Assembly (NCBI GenBank): GCA_963970005.1
Contig: CAXAMN010003113.1
Location: 1,498,112-1,562,111, forward strand
Direction: 5' to 3'
DNA from: Durusdinium trenchii
Lineage: Eukaryota > Sar > Dinophyceae > Suessiales > Symbiodiniaceae
DNA length: 64,000 nt
The position numbers and the translations under genes are program-made. Shown here one piece after another: positions 29,601-43,100 of this stretch; position 1 is the stretch's first letter; each line of letters begins with the position of its first letter. The notes beneath the pieces are model-generated. The model made no database searches and was not told the origin of the DNA. It saw only the letters and a list, made by a program, of their open reading frames with translations.

Positions 29601-31866
29601 TGGTTGATTTACAGGCCGCCTCATGATTTCAGCACAATCTACCAAAATCTATGAAAAGTTCCTCTCACATAAAGCTTTGTGTACAGACCCTTTTGGATGT
29701 TGCTCATGTGGCTTCTAGCTCTTCATTTCCAAATCGCCAAGTCAGTCTTCCCATTAGACCTTCTGAAGCAGCTTCTTCGACAAGCTGTATCGAGCTGGCC
29801 GTGGGAGCTCCGGCATGGCAGCACAAAAAACTATGCATGTTATTTCGCAAAGCACCTACTCAAAGGATCTAAATAGTAAGGTTCGAGCAACACTACACGC
29901 GAAGAAAAAAGAACAGTGAGCAGCACAAACAAAACATAGCAAAAACATCTACTGTATAGTCTGGGATCCTATGACGAAGCCCGACCAAAAACAAGGGGCG
30001 CAATTCATGGACTACCATGGTTCAACATTCACTTCTGGACCGCTGTGGCACTGTACCTCTTTGTTAGGCCCAGTGGCAGCACCATAGCGCACGCCATTGC
30101 TTCGCTGTTCTCAGGGTCCACCAGGATGGGGCAGTCTGTCTCCACCGCGGCCTGGAAGCCCCGGGGGGCCCAAAGGGGGCCACCGGGCCAACACACCAGG
30201 CACACCGAGCGAATGAACGGGAACATGTTGGGTCTCTGTCAGTGGGATCGGATGTGATCTGGCATTCATGAATTTGTTCTACCAAGTATGTGAAGCAAGC
30301 TGCTTCCGGCACACTTGCACGATCAAACCCGAACTACAGTGGCCCTTTTTTTACAGGCCATACTGCCTGCTACTGGCCTGGGAGGTATAGGTCCAAACCG
30401 AGAGCTTCGCCAAGGAGGAAACCATCACGCTCACACTGTCGTAGGTGAGATGCTTTGGAAAAGCTGTGGTGTCCACTTTGTTCAGCCACCTGGCTCCGAA
30501 CCAAGATGGAGACAGGCAGCCCCAGATTTTTCAGAGTACATATATACAAGCCGCAGAACCAAGAGTTATATATCAAAACTTAATGATGGTTCTATCATGG
30601 ATCGGCATTGAAACACTGGCATGTATACTGAACATATTGCAACAAAAGAGTGGCCCGAGAGCCTGCGCTCATCCTCATCTCGACACGGAATTGTTTCTAA
30701 AGGTTTCCCCAGCCACATGCCCACCTATGTAAACACTATTGCCGAAAGAAACCTGAACACCCCCAAGGTCTATGGCAAAAAGGGACGTCTTGCGCAATAC
30801 ACCCAAATAGTGTAGGATATCTGCCTCAACCTGAACACGGCGGAAGAACGTTCTGAACGAGTTGCCACCTTCGAAGCTGTCCAGCTTTCCGTGGCTGTCT
30901 ACGAGCTGGACAGTTTCAGTGGCATCGGTTGTATCATTTTACGTGGCCCCGAGGAATACGGAATACCTCTATATGCTTTCGCCATCGTTAGCCGTCTGTT
31001 GGATTTCCCGTGAATCTATATATAGTAAATTATAACAATACAATTCATACAGTATGCCATTATACGCATGTGTGCGCGCATGCGAACAAATTGCATATAA
31101 ATATATAGATATACTACAGTGTATATATATTATACTATATTGTATTTTATTATTTTGTATATGTTCATATTTATATATATCTATATACACGTGTGTCTGT
31201 ATGTGTTTTATTTTCTTTGGCTTCTTGATCTTTGCACAACATATGGCGACACCCTCTCCAACTCAACTGACTGACCTCTTATGTTCCAAAACGTTCAACA
31301 TGAGCAGTCCCGAGTCGCAAGGGATGAACGTGGTCCAATACTTTGGCCCTATCATAGAAAGCCTTGGGGTCATCCAAGAATCTGGGCTGTCAGTACCTGG
31401 TGGCTGCCGACTCTGGAACCCCCACATCACTCCCATGAACGCTCTGCTTCCAGAAACGTGTGCAAGGCCAAAGCTCCTTTCCGTTCATGTCAAATGCCTT
31501 GGAATCCTGCGGCTCCCTGTCCATGTCTCAACTAGGTTTGGTCAGTGTCAGTTTCTTGCTGGAAGCCCGCAACCCCCCAAAAAGCAACGTTTCAGGGACC
31601 TTTGATTTACAAAGAAAAATTACAAAGATGGAATTCCGTGTCGCGTAACCACCACTATTTTTACTATGACTTAATCGTGGTGCACCCGGTAAATAAAAAC
31701 CCACCATTCGTTTGCTGGATTATTTTGCTATATCTGCATTCTAATATTCTAATCATTTTCAATCATCACTCTGCACATTAATGGTGCCACTTTTTCTGCA
31801 ATGGGTTTTGCATAATGTGTTCCAACCACCACCCACGCTGATGGACGGTTTGCACTGTGCACTCCC

Positions 31867-34800
31867 CTAAATCATCGCACCGATCGGCTGGATCCGCCTG
31901 AAGGTGTCCAACACATCCTTTAAACTGATGCCGAACTTGGTGAGCTCCTGAATGTCGGGCACCTGAGTGATGTTCCGCGGATGCTCAAAAAGGTATACCA
32001 ACCTGCCACCGGCCACCTGACCTTCAACCGTCGATCACGAGCAGGTGGATAGTTTTAGCTTTTCCTGCGCGACACGACCACGAACATGAGGATTCCTCCA
32101 CCACGAATACGGCCCCCCAAATCGATCCGACGAAAACCCGGTTCGTCTGACGAAAAGGTTGCCCGTCATGGTGCGTCTGATTCCATGGAGCGCGTGGGTT
32201 CAAATGCCAGTGAGCCGAAACGGCGAAAACTATAAGGAAATGCACTTGTCGCGCCAATCGCGGTCACATGCGATTGTCGTTGAATTTGTTGCCCCATGTT
32301 GCTCTAACTTACGTTTCAAGAAACTGTTGCCGGTGGGCAAGTTTCCCGGGACATGTGCCTATTGTGCTACACGGAATCATGCAAAACAACCACCCAACTC
32401 ACCAAACAGCAGTGTTGCAGCAGTTCCCCCTGCAAACAAATACATACAATTAAACGAAAAATAAAGAAAAGAAAGAACCAACCTCCGGTCGTGACACAAC
32501 GTTGGCATACTTCTCGATGTACTCGTCGTTAGGCTTCACAAAGTCCGGCCACGCCAAGATGAGTGTGTTCACGTTGTGCCGCCAGGCCGTGACCATCTCA
32601 CCAACACACCACTTCCTGAACGAGCCCGGGTGTGGGAATTGGTGTATATAGACACCTCCGTGTTTTGGACGCCTCCAAACATCTCCTAAGGCCACAAGGA
32701 AGTCTGCAAATGTCTCCGAGCACTGATGGAGGCCACAAGAAGTTTTGAGTGAAACTTACCCCAGCAAAGCAACATTTTAGTTTTGCCGGTCACTTTTTTG
32801 TCTTCATTTCAGCATGCGCACCATTAGGGGGAACATGTGTTTTCTTGTTTCCTTGTTCTTGTTCAACTGCCTCCCCAACTGATCACTTAACACCAGTCAA
32901 CTGACATGCACTCAGGTTTCGCATTTTGTGGCCAAGAAGTGCCGCCGCTAAGCCGCTGCGCCCATCAAGGCGGCGTGTAAAGAGATGTGGGAGAAGATTA
33001 GGCATGAGAACGTACGGTTTTCACCTGGATCAAGAAAATCCATTAGTATCCATTTGTGATTGCTGCGCGACGGCGACAGAATTCAGGCTAAGCACACAGA
33101 TCAAATCAAACATCAATGCAACAACGGCACGTTCTCTTTTGCAGGAGTGGGGGGAACTTCAATCTATGTTAATGGGGCATGGGAGTTCATGGCACTGCGG
33201 TGTGTGGGCATGGGGCATGAGAGCTCACTTGCACCACGCACCTGCCTAATTGAGACAGGACTCCGAGTCAAAACTGCTGGAGTGGCCATGATGAGGAACG
33301 TCTCTGTGTCCTCTGAGTCTTGCCAAAACGGCATGAATGAACAGCGTCTCATGAACTGGTCAGCAACTGAAAGCCCACCGGCCCACTTCTGGAAAAGTGA
33401 ATCGTAACAAACTTACCCATGGGACCTACCATGGTTCCTGCTAAAGAATAATCAGCAAATGAGTGGCCCGGAGACTGTGATGTCAAATTCGGGTGTGTTT
33501 CTTCGCGGTGCGATTGCACTACTGCGAAAAGGGCTGCAATCAAAGAAACCCAAGGCTTTGCATGATGCTTCTGAAATGTTTTCACAAATATACTCATATT
33601 TTCGCTCACAAAAGCAGTAAAAATATATACACATATGAACCATTCTAATTGTATATAGATGTATATTGTAAATTTGACAATGGCAAATGTCTCGCCTTGA
33701 TGCCAGGCCAGCGACTCCTGCTGCACCTTTCGGGCCAAACCGCCCACGCTTTACCATTCAGAGGGGTGGGATCCCTGTCAGCACCTCAGCCACGCCTGCG
33801 ATTGCGTGATGGGAGGCGTGCCGGCTTGTTCGGCCGGCGCGTTGCGTCTCGGCCGCCGCTTTGCGCGGGTGGTCAAGGTTGGTTGGGGTGCTATGTTGGC
33901 TGCTGCGTCGGCCTCGGGTTGGTGGCGGGGCCCCGCGGCTCCGAGGCTCGCTGCTGGTTTGGATCGGGGTTAACGAGCGCTGTGTGGCGGGTTCATCAGC
34001 GGCGCAAGGCCACGGGGCGCAGCCAGAAGAAGAGCTACAGAGAAAGCCACAAGAAGGTATCCTCGACCTTCTCACCACGGTGATTGAAGCAATTGGGCCG
34101 CACGTTTAAGTGCAATTGTCGGGTCAGACAGCCTCGCTCCTTGAGAAGTTCTCCTACAGCGTGAGCAGGAGGAGCGACCAGATATTGATGTCCGGTCCTA
34201 CTGACGTGCGGGGCACCGTGAAGCTCTCCGTGAGACACTGCGTGGCTCCTGTTGAGGAAGGGCAGATTGACTCAAGAACAGAAGTCCCAGTGCGGGCGAG
34301 GAAGCCCTCTACTACTTGTTTGGTCAAACTACCGTGGAAGAGTGGGCCTGCAACTTCGATACCACAACCATGCCAACAACAATGGCTAAGTTTCCAGATG
34401 CTTCCAGCAAGTGGAGGAATAGGAAGTCAGCTCAGGCGTTAAAGACAACTTAGACTTCTCTGAGGAGAGACTATGAGCCTGCGGACTATGAGGGTGAGGG
34501 CACCTAGGAGAGTGAAGGGGATGAGGCAATCTGTGGTCCGGAGTAGATGTGGGCAGAATGCTATGCCACTACTTGGATGCATGAAGACGGTCAACCGTGG
34601 CTTCTACCTGTCTGATAGCTCCGGACACGGTTGGCAAAAATGCTCTCCCAAAAGCACTGTAGCCCAGAAACATTGGAGACCTCAGCATAGTCTACAATTT
34701 GAGAGATTGCTCAAGAATTCAAAAGCATCCTCCATTTGATTGACAAGGTCCGGGATTTCAGCTTGCTGCAAGATCTTGTGCTCTTGCCCCACAACCGTTC

Positions 34801-37165
34801 AGGATCAAAAGATTGGCTCCCACTCAGCATGCCCGGAGGATGCACCGGATGTTTTAGCTTGAAACCATACTGAGGGATCCTGCGCAATCCAGTGACTGCA
34901 TGGAATGAAGCCCAGCTGTCCTACTAGCCCGGCTAGCTGCTGAGGCCCAAGATGCCATGACAGGCTGATTGGTGGTCACTTCCCATCTCGCTGGTAGCAC
35001 TCCTCTCTACAAGCTGCTCCTCCAAGGGTGATGCCCGGGCGTGATCATGGGGGCTTGACGCTCCTTCTCCAAGGCAGTGGCCAAAGCCTCTCTCGGCTGC
35101 TTCGAATCCAATGGCATCAATGCCAAAGAAATATCGAAAGTTGGGTTCAGGTCAGGAAACGTCAGGAAACGGCAACTCAAAGTGCTGCTCTCCAAAAGTA
35201 TACGGCTATGCAACAATGCACCACTCCCAGCTCAAAGATCATCCAAACCGTTCGATGCCCCAGTGGTCACTTGCACAGAAAACGTTGTCAAAGCAACGCT
35301 CTTCCAAGCAACACTCATCCCCACGCGAAGCTTATACCCAATTCCAAACACCGACGCGCTCCCAAGTTTTCGGAAACTTCCTGGAAAACCCAACCTTTGC
35401 AACAGTGCCAGGCTCAAATCCACTCCGAGCTGGACTCTGCTTGTAGCCCCAACTGCTTGCAGGCGTTTTGCCCTCTTACCCCTGCTTCGGGGTGTCACCA
35501 GAATCTTGCGCCTCTTTGGCATAAAGATTCAGCCAAATGGCGCTCCAACTCTGACATGTCAGTGTCCAGGACAAGTCCGGCAGCGTTGCAGGGTCAATCT
35601 CCTCTGCCTTCAAGAGCTTGGCGTGTTCAGCCGGTTGATCAGGGGCCTTAAGTTGAGCTTTCAAGATCTCCTCCAGAGGTTGTAGCTCAGGCTGCGGCGT
35701 GATGCCGGCCCCCACTCCTCTCAAAGTATCTTGCACTTCCTTGGACATGCTAGCCCATCCTTTCCAGGGCTGCTTCAACGGTACTACTAAGTGGCACTGC
35801 TTCCCAGAATGGCCGGTGCCCCTTCTTTGTCTAGGTCCTAGGTCTCCTGCTCCCGGGCGATGGGGAATGTCTATACGTCTGTACCATGAGCCCGTACACA
35901 CAAAGTACCGCCTTCCATTTGTGACCTTGTCAAGGCTGCCCCTTCCTGGATTCATGCCCAAGGATGTAGCCGTCCGAGTGGGGATCACCTTGTCTGTCGC
36001 CTCGTCAAAGCTCTGGCAAAGAACCAGTGCCGTCGAGGCCCTCAGTGCCACAGCCCATTGGGCGTGGCCTTGACAAGAATGACCAAGCACGGGTCTTGAG
36101 CCGAGATCTTGAGCCAAAATGGCTTAAACTAGTTCGTTTTCCTCTCTCTCTCTCTCTCTGCGACAACATATGCCATATGCATGGTCTTTGATCCCGCTGG
36201 CTGCTTCAAGCTCGGGCCTCCGCGCAAGGTGTGTTTTACAAAGAAACCAAACACAAACCCATGTTGTTCACCTGCTCTCTGGCTCCACGAGTCCCCCACC
36301 AGTCCTGACCCACATAGCTAAAGAGCCGGGTCAAATCGTTGAGGTCCTCAACCGATGAAGGAAACGCGTCCAGGGGGGGACGTCAGAAAAACACATGCAT
36401 GGTCAAACTCAGGGGTCGATCCATTTTGCAGGGTCCGAGGTCAACTGAGGTCGGACAAGAAAGGTTAAGTGAACAGGCGGAGGTCAAATCGAAACGGAGG
36501 TTCCCTGGGCATGACCTTTTCGTAAATTTGTACAAGTAGTGTGTTTGTCCGACATGGCTGTTGGCCAGCCGGCTGGATTACAATCTTGACATTCTACATC
36601 TCTCATGACACGCAACAACGCATTCTTCACGTTGGCATCCGAAGGGCCCGCATGAACCCACTCACAACCAGGAATACATTGCATTGACAACTCAAGATTC
36701 AAAATTGCATGCCCTCTTTGCTTCGGCCTTGTCTGAGCATCTTCAATAGTGAACTACACAATGAGTGGTTATCATCATCATGTGTATAGTTGAAAGTTGA
36801 AAACACCACTCTGGAGCAGTCTGGATAAGATTTGCCATAACAATCTAATTCTGCAGCCTCCAATTTGCCAAGGTTCATCGCAATCAATGAAGGTCTTGGT
36901 TCCTGGCAAAGACTGTTCCAGCTTCATCTTGAGCAAGCGGGCCATGGAGCCGGCCGCATTCTTCTGGTGACACAGGAAGAAACGGAAGTGCTTGTGGTGC
37001 AACTGCCGCACAAATCGGTACAGGCCGCTCAGCAAGGTGAACAGGACGGCCGCCAGCATGAGGAGCACGAAGAACATCACGACCACCACAGTGGTTTGCG
37101 GGTCCTCTTCACTGATCGCCGTTGCACCCATGTCCAGGATGACCAGCATCGCCACCATGAGAATC
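31867..37165 (-). CDS. Exons of the TIR-like domain and C-terminus
   Basis: 36882-37165 ends a membrane helix (VVVVMFFVLLMLAAVLFTLL) and enters KHFRFFLCHQKNAAGSMARL, then GTKTFIDCD, matching the beta-A strand/box 1 and box 2 region of TIR folds. 33264-33318 reads QDSEDTETFLIMATPAVLTR. It splices to 32483-32615 so that ACT-CG|G-AAG gives TRKWCVGEMVTAWRHNVN. That Trp-Cys-x-x-Glu segment is the TIR alpha-C/box 3 neighbourhood, where the catalytic Glu of NADase TIRs lies. The last exon 31867-32021 reads PDIQELTKFGISLKDVLDTF and ends GAMI-stop. A short exon between the first two is missing. The domain assignment is good; NADase activity is only inferred. Confidence 0.65.
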
Positions 37166-40100
37166 CTGTCTCAAAATGATGAAAATGATACACATGCCAA
37201 TCTTTTGGCAGAAGTTGGGGTGAGAGCGGCGACAAAGGCCCTCAAACTATGTGAACTATGTAACGGGTCGTGTTCACACACGATGCATGAGTCTCTGGAG
37301 GAGAAACTGGAACTCCACATTCATCCACGAGACATATCCAGAACGTTGTTGATCATGAAGCGCCATGGTTTGTAGAAGGCCACCATAGCAATGCTGGCCT
37401 TGGGCAATGCCCACATACATCAATCTCACCGAGACTGGATCCACCCAGAAGGTGGGTTAGACTGGACTCTATGCGCAATAAATTGGACTTGAACAAGTGG
37501 GTGTGTGAAGGTGCGTCTGTGCACGACCATGAGTGCATTCGGTCACCAAAGTTTTGCACGTCCATGAGTCGTGCACAGCGGTTCGTCGTAGGCCAAGTGG
37601 CATAGAGGATGATGCTCATCGAAACCAGGCGGCCGGACTTGGTGGTGATCAGTGGACACATGGTCAGCAGGGAATTCCTTAAAAGGAAGACAACTGAGAA
37701 AACTTCGGCGCCAGGAGCGAAGCGCTTGAACAGGAAGGAACAAGAGTTCAGGAACGCCGCATCTGACCTGACCACAAGCGCTTTTCCATTTTCGCAAGAT
37801 TTCGCAACAATATACCCATGTATCCTGGATGATGTTGAAGTGCAATGTATCACTCCAAAACCGACAAAACCCACAGATTGCTGGATTGGTCGTTCGTGGT
37901 CAGCTCATAGGCTTGCAGCGGCAACCCTGGGTCTCCCTCCGACACCGTTCACATCGGCCTGGCCAGACGCCGAGGGAGTTCCACAAGCACCAGCCAAAGG
38001 CCTCAGTAGCAAAGCACTGAGGGCATTTGTACCTGGAGAAATTGTACCGGAGAAGGTCGCCTGCCAGTGGTTTGGAGTCACTCTTAACATCCACCTTATA
38101 TTTTGATATATTTTGCACATATTCTGTATGTTCCATCTGATCACCCATCCTCACATATTTTAGTTTGCACCGTCACCTTCTCATAATTTTCCATCATCTT
38201 CCCATCCTCAATCATAGGGTAGGGAACTTGTCGGTTACAGCCGGCCTTGAGTATACCCTTAAGGACTGTGATACGCGAAAGCCAATATTGAACATCGGCA
38301 ATACCTCTCAGGATCTCTTTAACCATATTTCAGCCATGCGTGGTGACACAGGATTAGTCATGTTATTGTCGTAAAACAAAATACTATTATGAACAGCCAG
38401 GTTCAATGATTTGGTGTCTTCAGCACCTACACTGTTGTCACCCTAGCTCACTTGCGTCAGCTGGGTATCTAACTACGATCCTTTCATTTTTTGTTTATGA
38501 GAAAACACCTCTTCTCGCACATTAATCACTTGGTCTTCTGACATTCATATGCTGACATAGGATCTTATCTCATCCTTGTCCCATCTGTCTGGGACATCGG
38601 CATCGTTTTCCCACAACAATCCGCACGTGGCACGTGGCCACACACCACTCAGCAAGTATCATCATGGCCGTCAAGACTGAGGAGAAGCAGGAGTCGAGAG
38701 GCGGCAGGCAGTGAGGAAGCCACTGACACAAAATCTACCATAACTCACTTGACAGGTGGGGAAAAATCTGCAAAGCAGGATCCAGCACTCTAGCGCTTGC
38801 TGAGGCGCAGATCGAGATGAAGGCCAGCGGCATGAGACACGCCAAGATTCCTCAGTGATATCCCTCGTTTCGCCAACTGCGGGGAAGTCCTTTTCATCCT
38901 TCCTTTACAATGGTATTGACGTTCCTTGTGATTACTATTTGATAATTTGATACTACTTGTATGACGATGATTCCCTCTGTGAATGAACATCCGATTCGGT
39001 ATGTTGGGGTTAGGGTGGGGGGTGGTTATGGGGTTGGAGTCTTGAGGGTAGTGGCGACTAACATAGGCACAAGGTGCTGCATTGATTGTCAAGAATTTGC
39101 ATCGGCTATATAGACCTGCTTGAACTTTGTGTGGAACTTTGCCTTTTCGAACCAGCTTGGATTTGAGCCGTTTTAGCTTGTCTTGTCTCTTCCAAGTTCA
39201 AGGTTTGGGCGACATGCTATGCGGGTTCGTGTGAAACCATGCGGAATGCGGTTCCCACGGCCTGCTTGCTGGGTAGAATATGGTAGAATAACGCTTCACA
39301 ACTCATGCATTGAAAGGCATTGAAAGGCCACTTTCACACAGGTCAACCCAGGGTAGAAACAGGGGGTTGTGCCAAATCATGCCAAATCCAATGGTGCACC
39401 GAAAAAACGCCGCCGTGATGCATCCACCCTTTCCGTGATGCATCCACCGGACCCGGGAAGAAAACTCGACACCCCGGTTCTTATGGCAAACTCCATACGG
39501 ACCACCACCGGTGTGTGTCACCACGGCCACCTCGTAATGTCCAAACCTGTCCAAAAAACGTTCCACGATGCGAAAAACGAGTCGCACGTCAAAACGGCTA
39601 CACCTTTCGCCTTCCAAGCTTGTTATAAAGCCTGTCCAATGTCCAAGCAAGCTTCCAATCAAAGACATCTGCAGTTGTTCCCCTTGGCCACCACAAAAAA
39701 CATTGCCGTATCGACCTCAGTAGGTGCCACGGGCTTGCCTTGAAATTATGGACAAACCATGCACTGCACAGGATAAAGAAAACGCCCCCCCAAAAACAAA
39801 CAAACAAACAGGAACATGACGCAAAACGACGAGGAACTAGAAGACTGACCGAATGGTTGAGTGTCTCCCTACCTGAATCTGCAGCCACATGCACAACGTT
39901 TCAACAATGATTTGTGATGTGTGTCTCTTTCAGGCCCGGTCAATCACCAGCGGCCCAAGCGACGGACAGTCCATAAGCCATTAGGATGCTCTTCACACTG
40001 GAAAGGAGACAAGAGCATGGAGAATAGGATAATGAAGAAGACAATCATAATGCCTCAGTTGCCAACTGTCAGGGCGTTCAACTCGACTGGAATGGAGGTC

Positions 40101-43100
40101 TTGAGAGTTGTTCTTCTGGTGCCAGGCTGCTCCCCATCGTTCTCGTCAAATAGGCCAGCTTGAAGGTCTTGGACCGCGAGATGATCAAATAGCCTCATGG
40201 TCGCGCCCAGGGCGTACACAAAGGGTACACCAAACATGCTACGCCTGGCCTCAGTAAATATTTCACTGGGCAAACCGGAAAAACATGTCCTTTAAAGCCG
40301 TCAAACTAGCCATCAAAGATTCATTGTTTTTCATTATGGTAATTTGGATTAATTTGGTAGGTAGGTTGATCTTGGCACCCTTCGAAGCTTCATGCACTTT
40401 TGCCCAGAATTCTTTCCTTGTGCATTGCTGCTTGTCGAGTCGTACTTGAGACTAGGTTGAGACGATTGTACTCTGGTACAGTGGGATTTTCGCATGGCAG
40501 CGGAGCCCTCGATCCTGGGAGCATATGCACTTTGAGCCCAAGAACTTCAAGACACTGCCGACTTTGCTGGAACATTCAATTCCACTTTCCACTGAAAAGT
40601 AAGGTTTGACACTGGATGTCTTGATGTAACTGCCACGACTGAGGCTGTGAACTTTTCTTCAAGAAAGTTGCACTACTTGTTGGCGAACTTGACCACTGGA
40701 TCCGCTAGGTTGATCGTAGGGAAAAGTAACATGTCCAATGGGTTTGAGACTTGGTGTAGGATGGGGCACGACATGCGTCACTTCCTGATGCGACACGACA
40801 TGCGTCACTTCTCACCCAGCTGCTAGACTTGTTCAATCCAGCAACCTTTGAGCAAGAATTTAAAACCTCGGAGAATGAAACCCGACGTTGAACGCCTGGA
40901 ACGACCCTTCCTGACAGCGTGCCTGTTGCTAGCTGAACAAGGGAGCACGAGCTTTGCAACAGCACGTGCGCTCGAATGCACGCACATTGACTACATACAT
41001 ACACAAAAATGCGCGCTGTGATCAGATCGTACCAGCACAAATGGACAAAGTTTACTTGGGTTAAAAAGTCGAAAAGGCAAACTGTCACCAACAAACTTGC
41101 CATGTTGAAGGGCTTTAGGAAAGGCAAAGGTAAGAATCCAGACCGGCAAAAGCAAAAGGTAAAGGTTGTGGAGACAACTTTGGACATGGAAAAATTGGAG
41201 CATTTGTTCAAGGAAAAGAGAACTTCCTCACCCAAGCTAGTTCGAGTACGTCGGTGCCGAACCAAGGTGCAAAAGGAAACCAACTTCGGTGTGCTACACA
41301 TGCGGAAAACCGGGACACATTCCTGACAAATGTCCACGGAGACCTGTGAATGCACTTGCTGAAGAGCTCTGGAACTTAGACTTAGGTCTTGGTAATGAAG
41401 CTTGGAGTGATGAAGCTTGGAATGAGAGTGAGTGAAACTCTGACTTTGATCTCACCTGGGACCTGGGAGCCAAACCAGACCTGGCTCCTCAGATTGAAAC
41501 CACTGAACTTCCTGAAAAACAATGCCAACTTGACACAGCCAGGCACTTCAAATGCCCAGGTTGGAGCAGTCATTGCTTCTCAACCACTTGGACTTGCGCT
41601 TCCTACGGTTTCCTAAGCCAAAGGCCAAGGCTACTTTGATTTCAGCAACCCTGTAGTGTTTAGCCACTTTGGTTTGGGAACTTCCATGCAAACGCATGGA
41701 CAACACTACCCCATCTGGACTTTGCCTACTTCGGACTTTGTGTCTATATAGGTTCTAGGTTTTGTCATGATGCTATGACTATGAGTGACTACGAGTGACT
41801 AGGGCCAACAGGACCTACCATGATCCGTACATGACTTAGACCACTGGATACCACTGAGGAAGACTTGCCGCTTCCACTTCGACAACGTGTAAAACGAAGA
41901 AGTTGGGACTGCAGTCGAAACACACTTTGGAACCAGAAGAAGTGAACTCGTCGAAATTTCAAAGAATCTCAGCAATTATAACTCCTGAATTTGCTGATGT
42001 ACATGTACTACTTTTCGACGTGAGGTTTCCAGCTGTCACAACACCGAAGACTCAACTTGAGGTTCCTGCTTCCGTTAACGAGGATGAGCATGAGCTTCTT
42101 TTGATAAAGACTTGAGAACCCTGTCTTTGATCGTCACTGACCGACGCTCAACTTGATACTGCAACCGTTGCACAACATGGGTTTTATGGTAAGGAAGCAT
42201 GATGGCGCTGTGAGGTGTCGACTTGTGGTCGGGGGCTATGACCAGGTCATCGAGGACACTGATGATACGGACTTGCTAGCACTCCTTCACGGGCGACGTT
42301 GACACTTTTGTTAACCCTGGTCATTTCATCTGTTTGGATGTATCCACTGCAGCTTTACGGGCACTCATCACTGGTGATGACATTTTTGTCGTCCCTGCAC
42401 TTGGGTTTTGCCCAAATGGTGGAGTATTGAGGAAACTTCGTCGCGCGCGTTTTGGATTACCAAACGCACCAAGACTTTTGGTTTTGCACCAGTAATTACT
42501 GACAGCGAACAACTTCAAACGACTGAAGAGTGATCCCAACTTGCACACGTTCTGTTCTTTGCTATGTTGATGACTTGATGGTCTTTGGAAGGTTTTCTGA
42601 CGTCTCACAACTCATCCAAGACTTGGGAAACGTGTTGTTGAAGACTACTGGTGAACTTGCAGGAGGTGTGAGACAGTCACTTTTCTTGGTAGACAATCGC
42701 ACGAAACATTGACTGCATTGAACTTTTCATGGACACTTCATATGTGGACTCAATGTTGGATGAACTTGAAACACGCAGTTGTAAGCCTACTTTGACTCCT
42801 GGATGCGCTGCAAAACCAAGAGCTAAGAGGAACTTTGAACTCATTTGACAGTGAACAGTACAAGCTCTACAGGAGAATTGGTGTGGATAGAAACGATATC
42901 ATGCTTTCGTTCAAGGATCTGCCACAGGACTTTCAGCGCCAAGGAAAAATCACTCGTTGAGACTGAAGCATTTGCTTATAGATACTTGCCAGGAACAAAA
43001 CCGTGGCTCGATGCGCTCCTGGAATTTTGAACTTTCCATGGGACAAACATGCATTGGCGTCAATTGCTTTCTTTCAAGGCAAACCAGTTGAATCCCCAAC

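Larger units (their letters stand above)
25230..31866. other. Intergenic, AT-rich, no gene recognised
   Basis: No frame in this 6.6 kb shows a recognisable domain or paired splice sites. Short minus-strand and plus-strand frames at 25234-25518, 27431-28087 and 28636-29079 are compositionally ambiguous. Contents seen: GA-rich tract 25645-25700, tandem repeat 25770-26075, AATT-rich field 26220-26600, TA-rich tract 31075-31190. Confidence 0.45.

Noticed and set aside
39000-39050. Telomere-like GGTTAGGG sequence
   Set aside because: Only one or two imperfect units; not a tandem telomere array.
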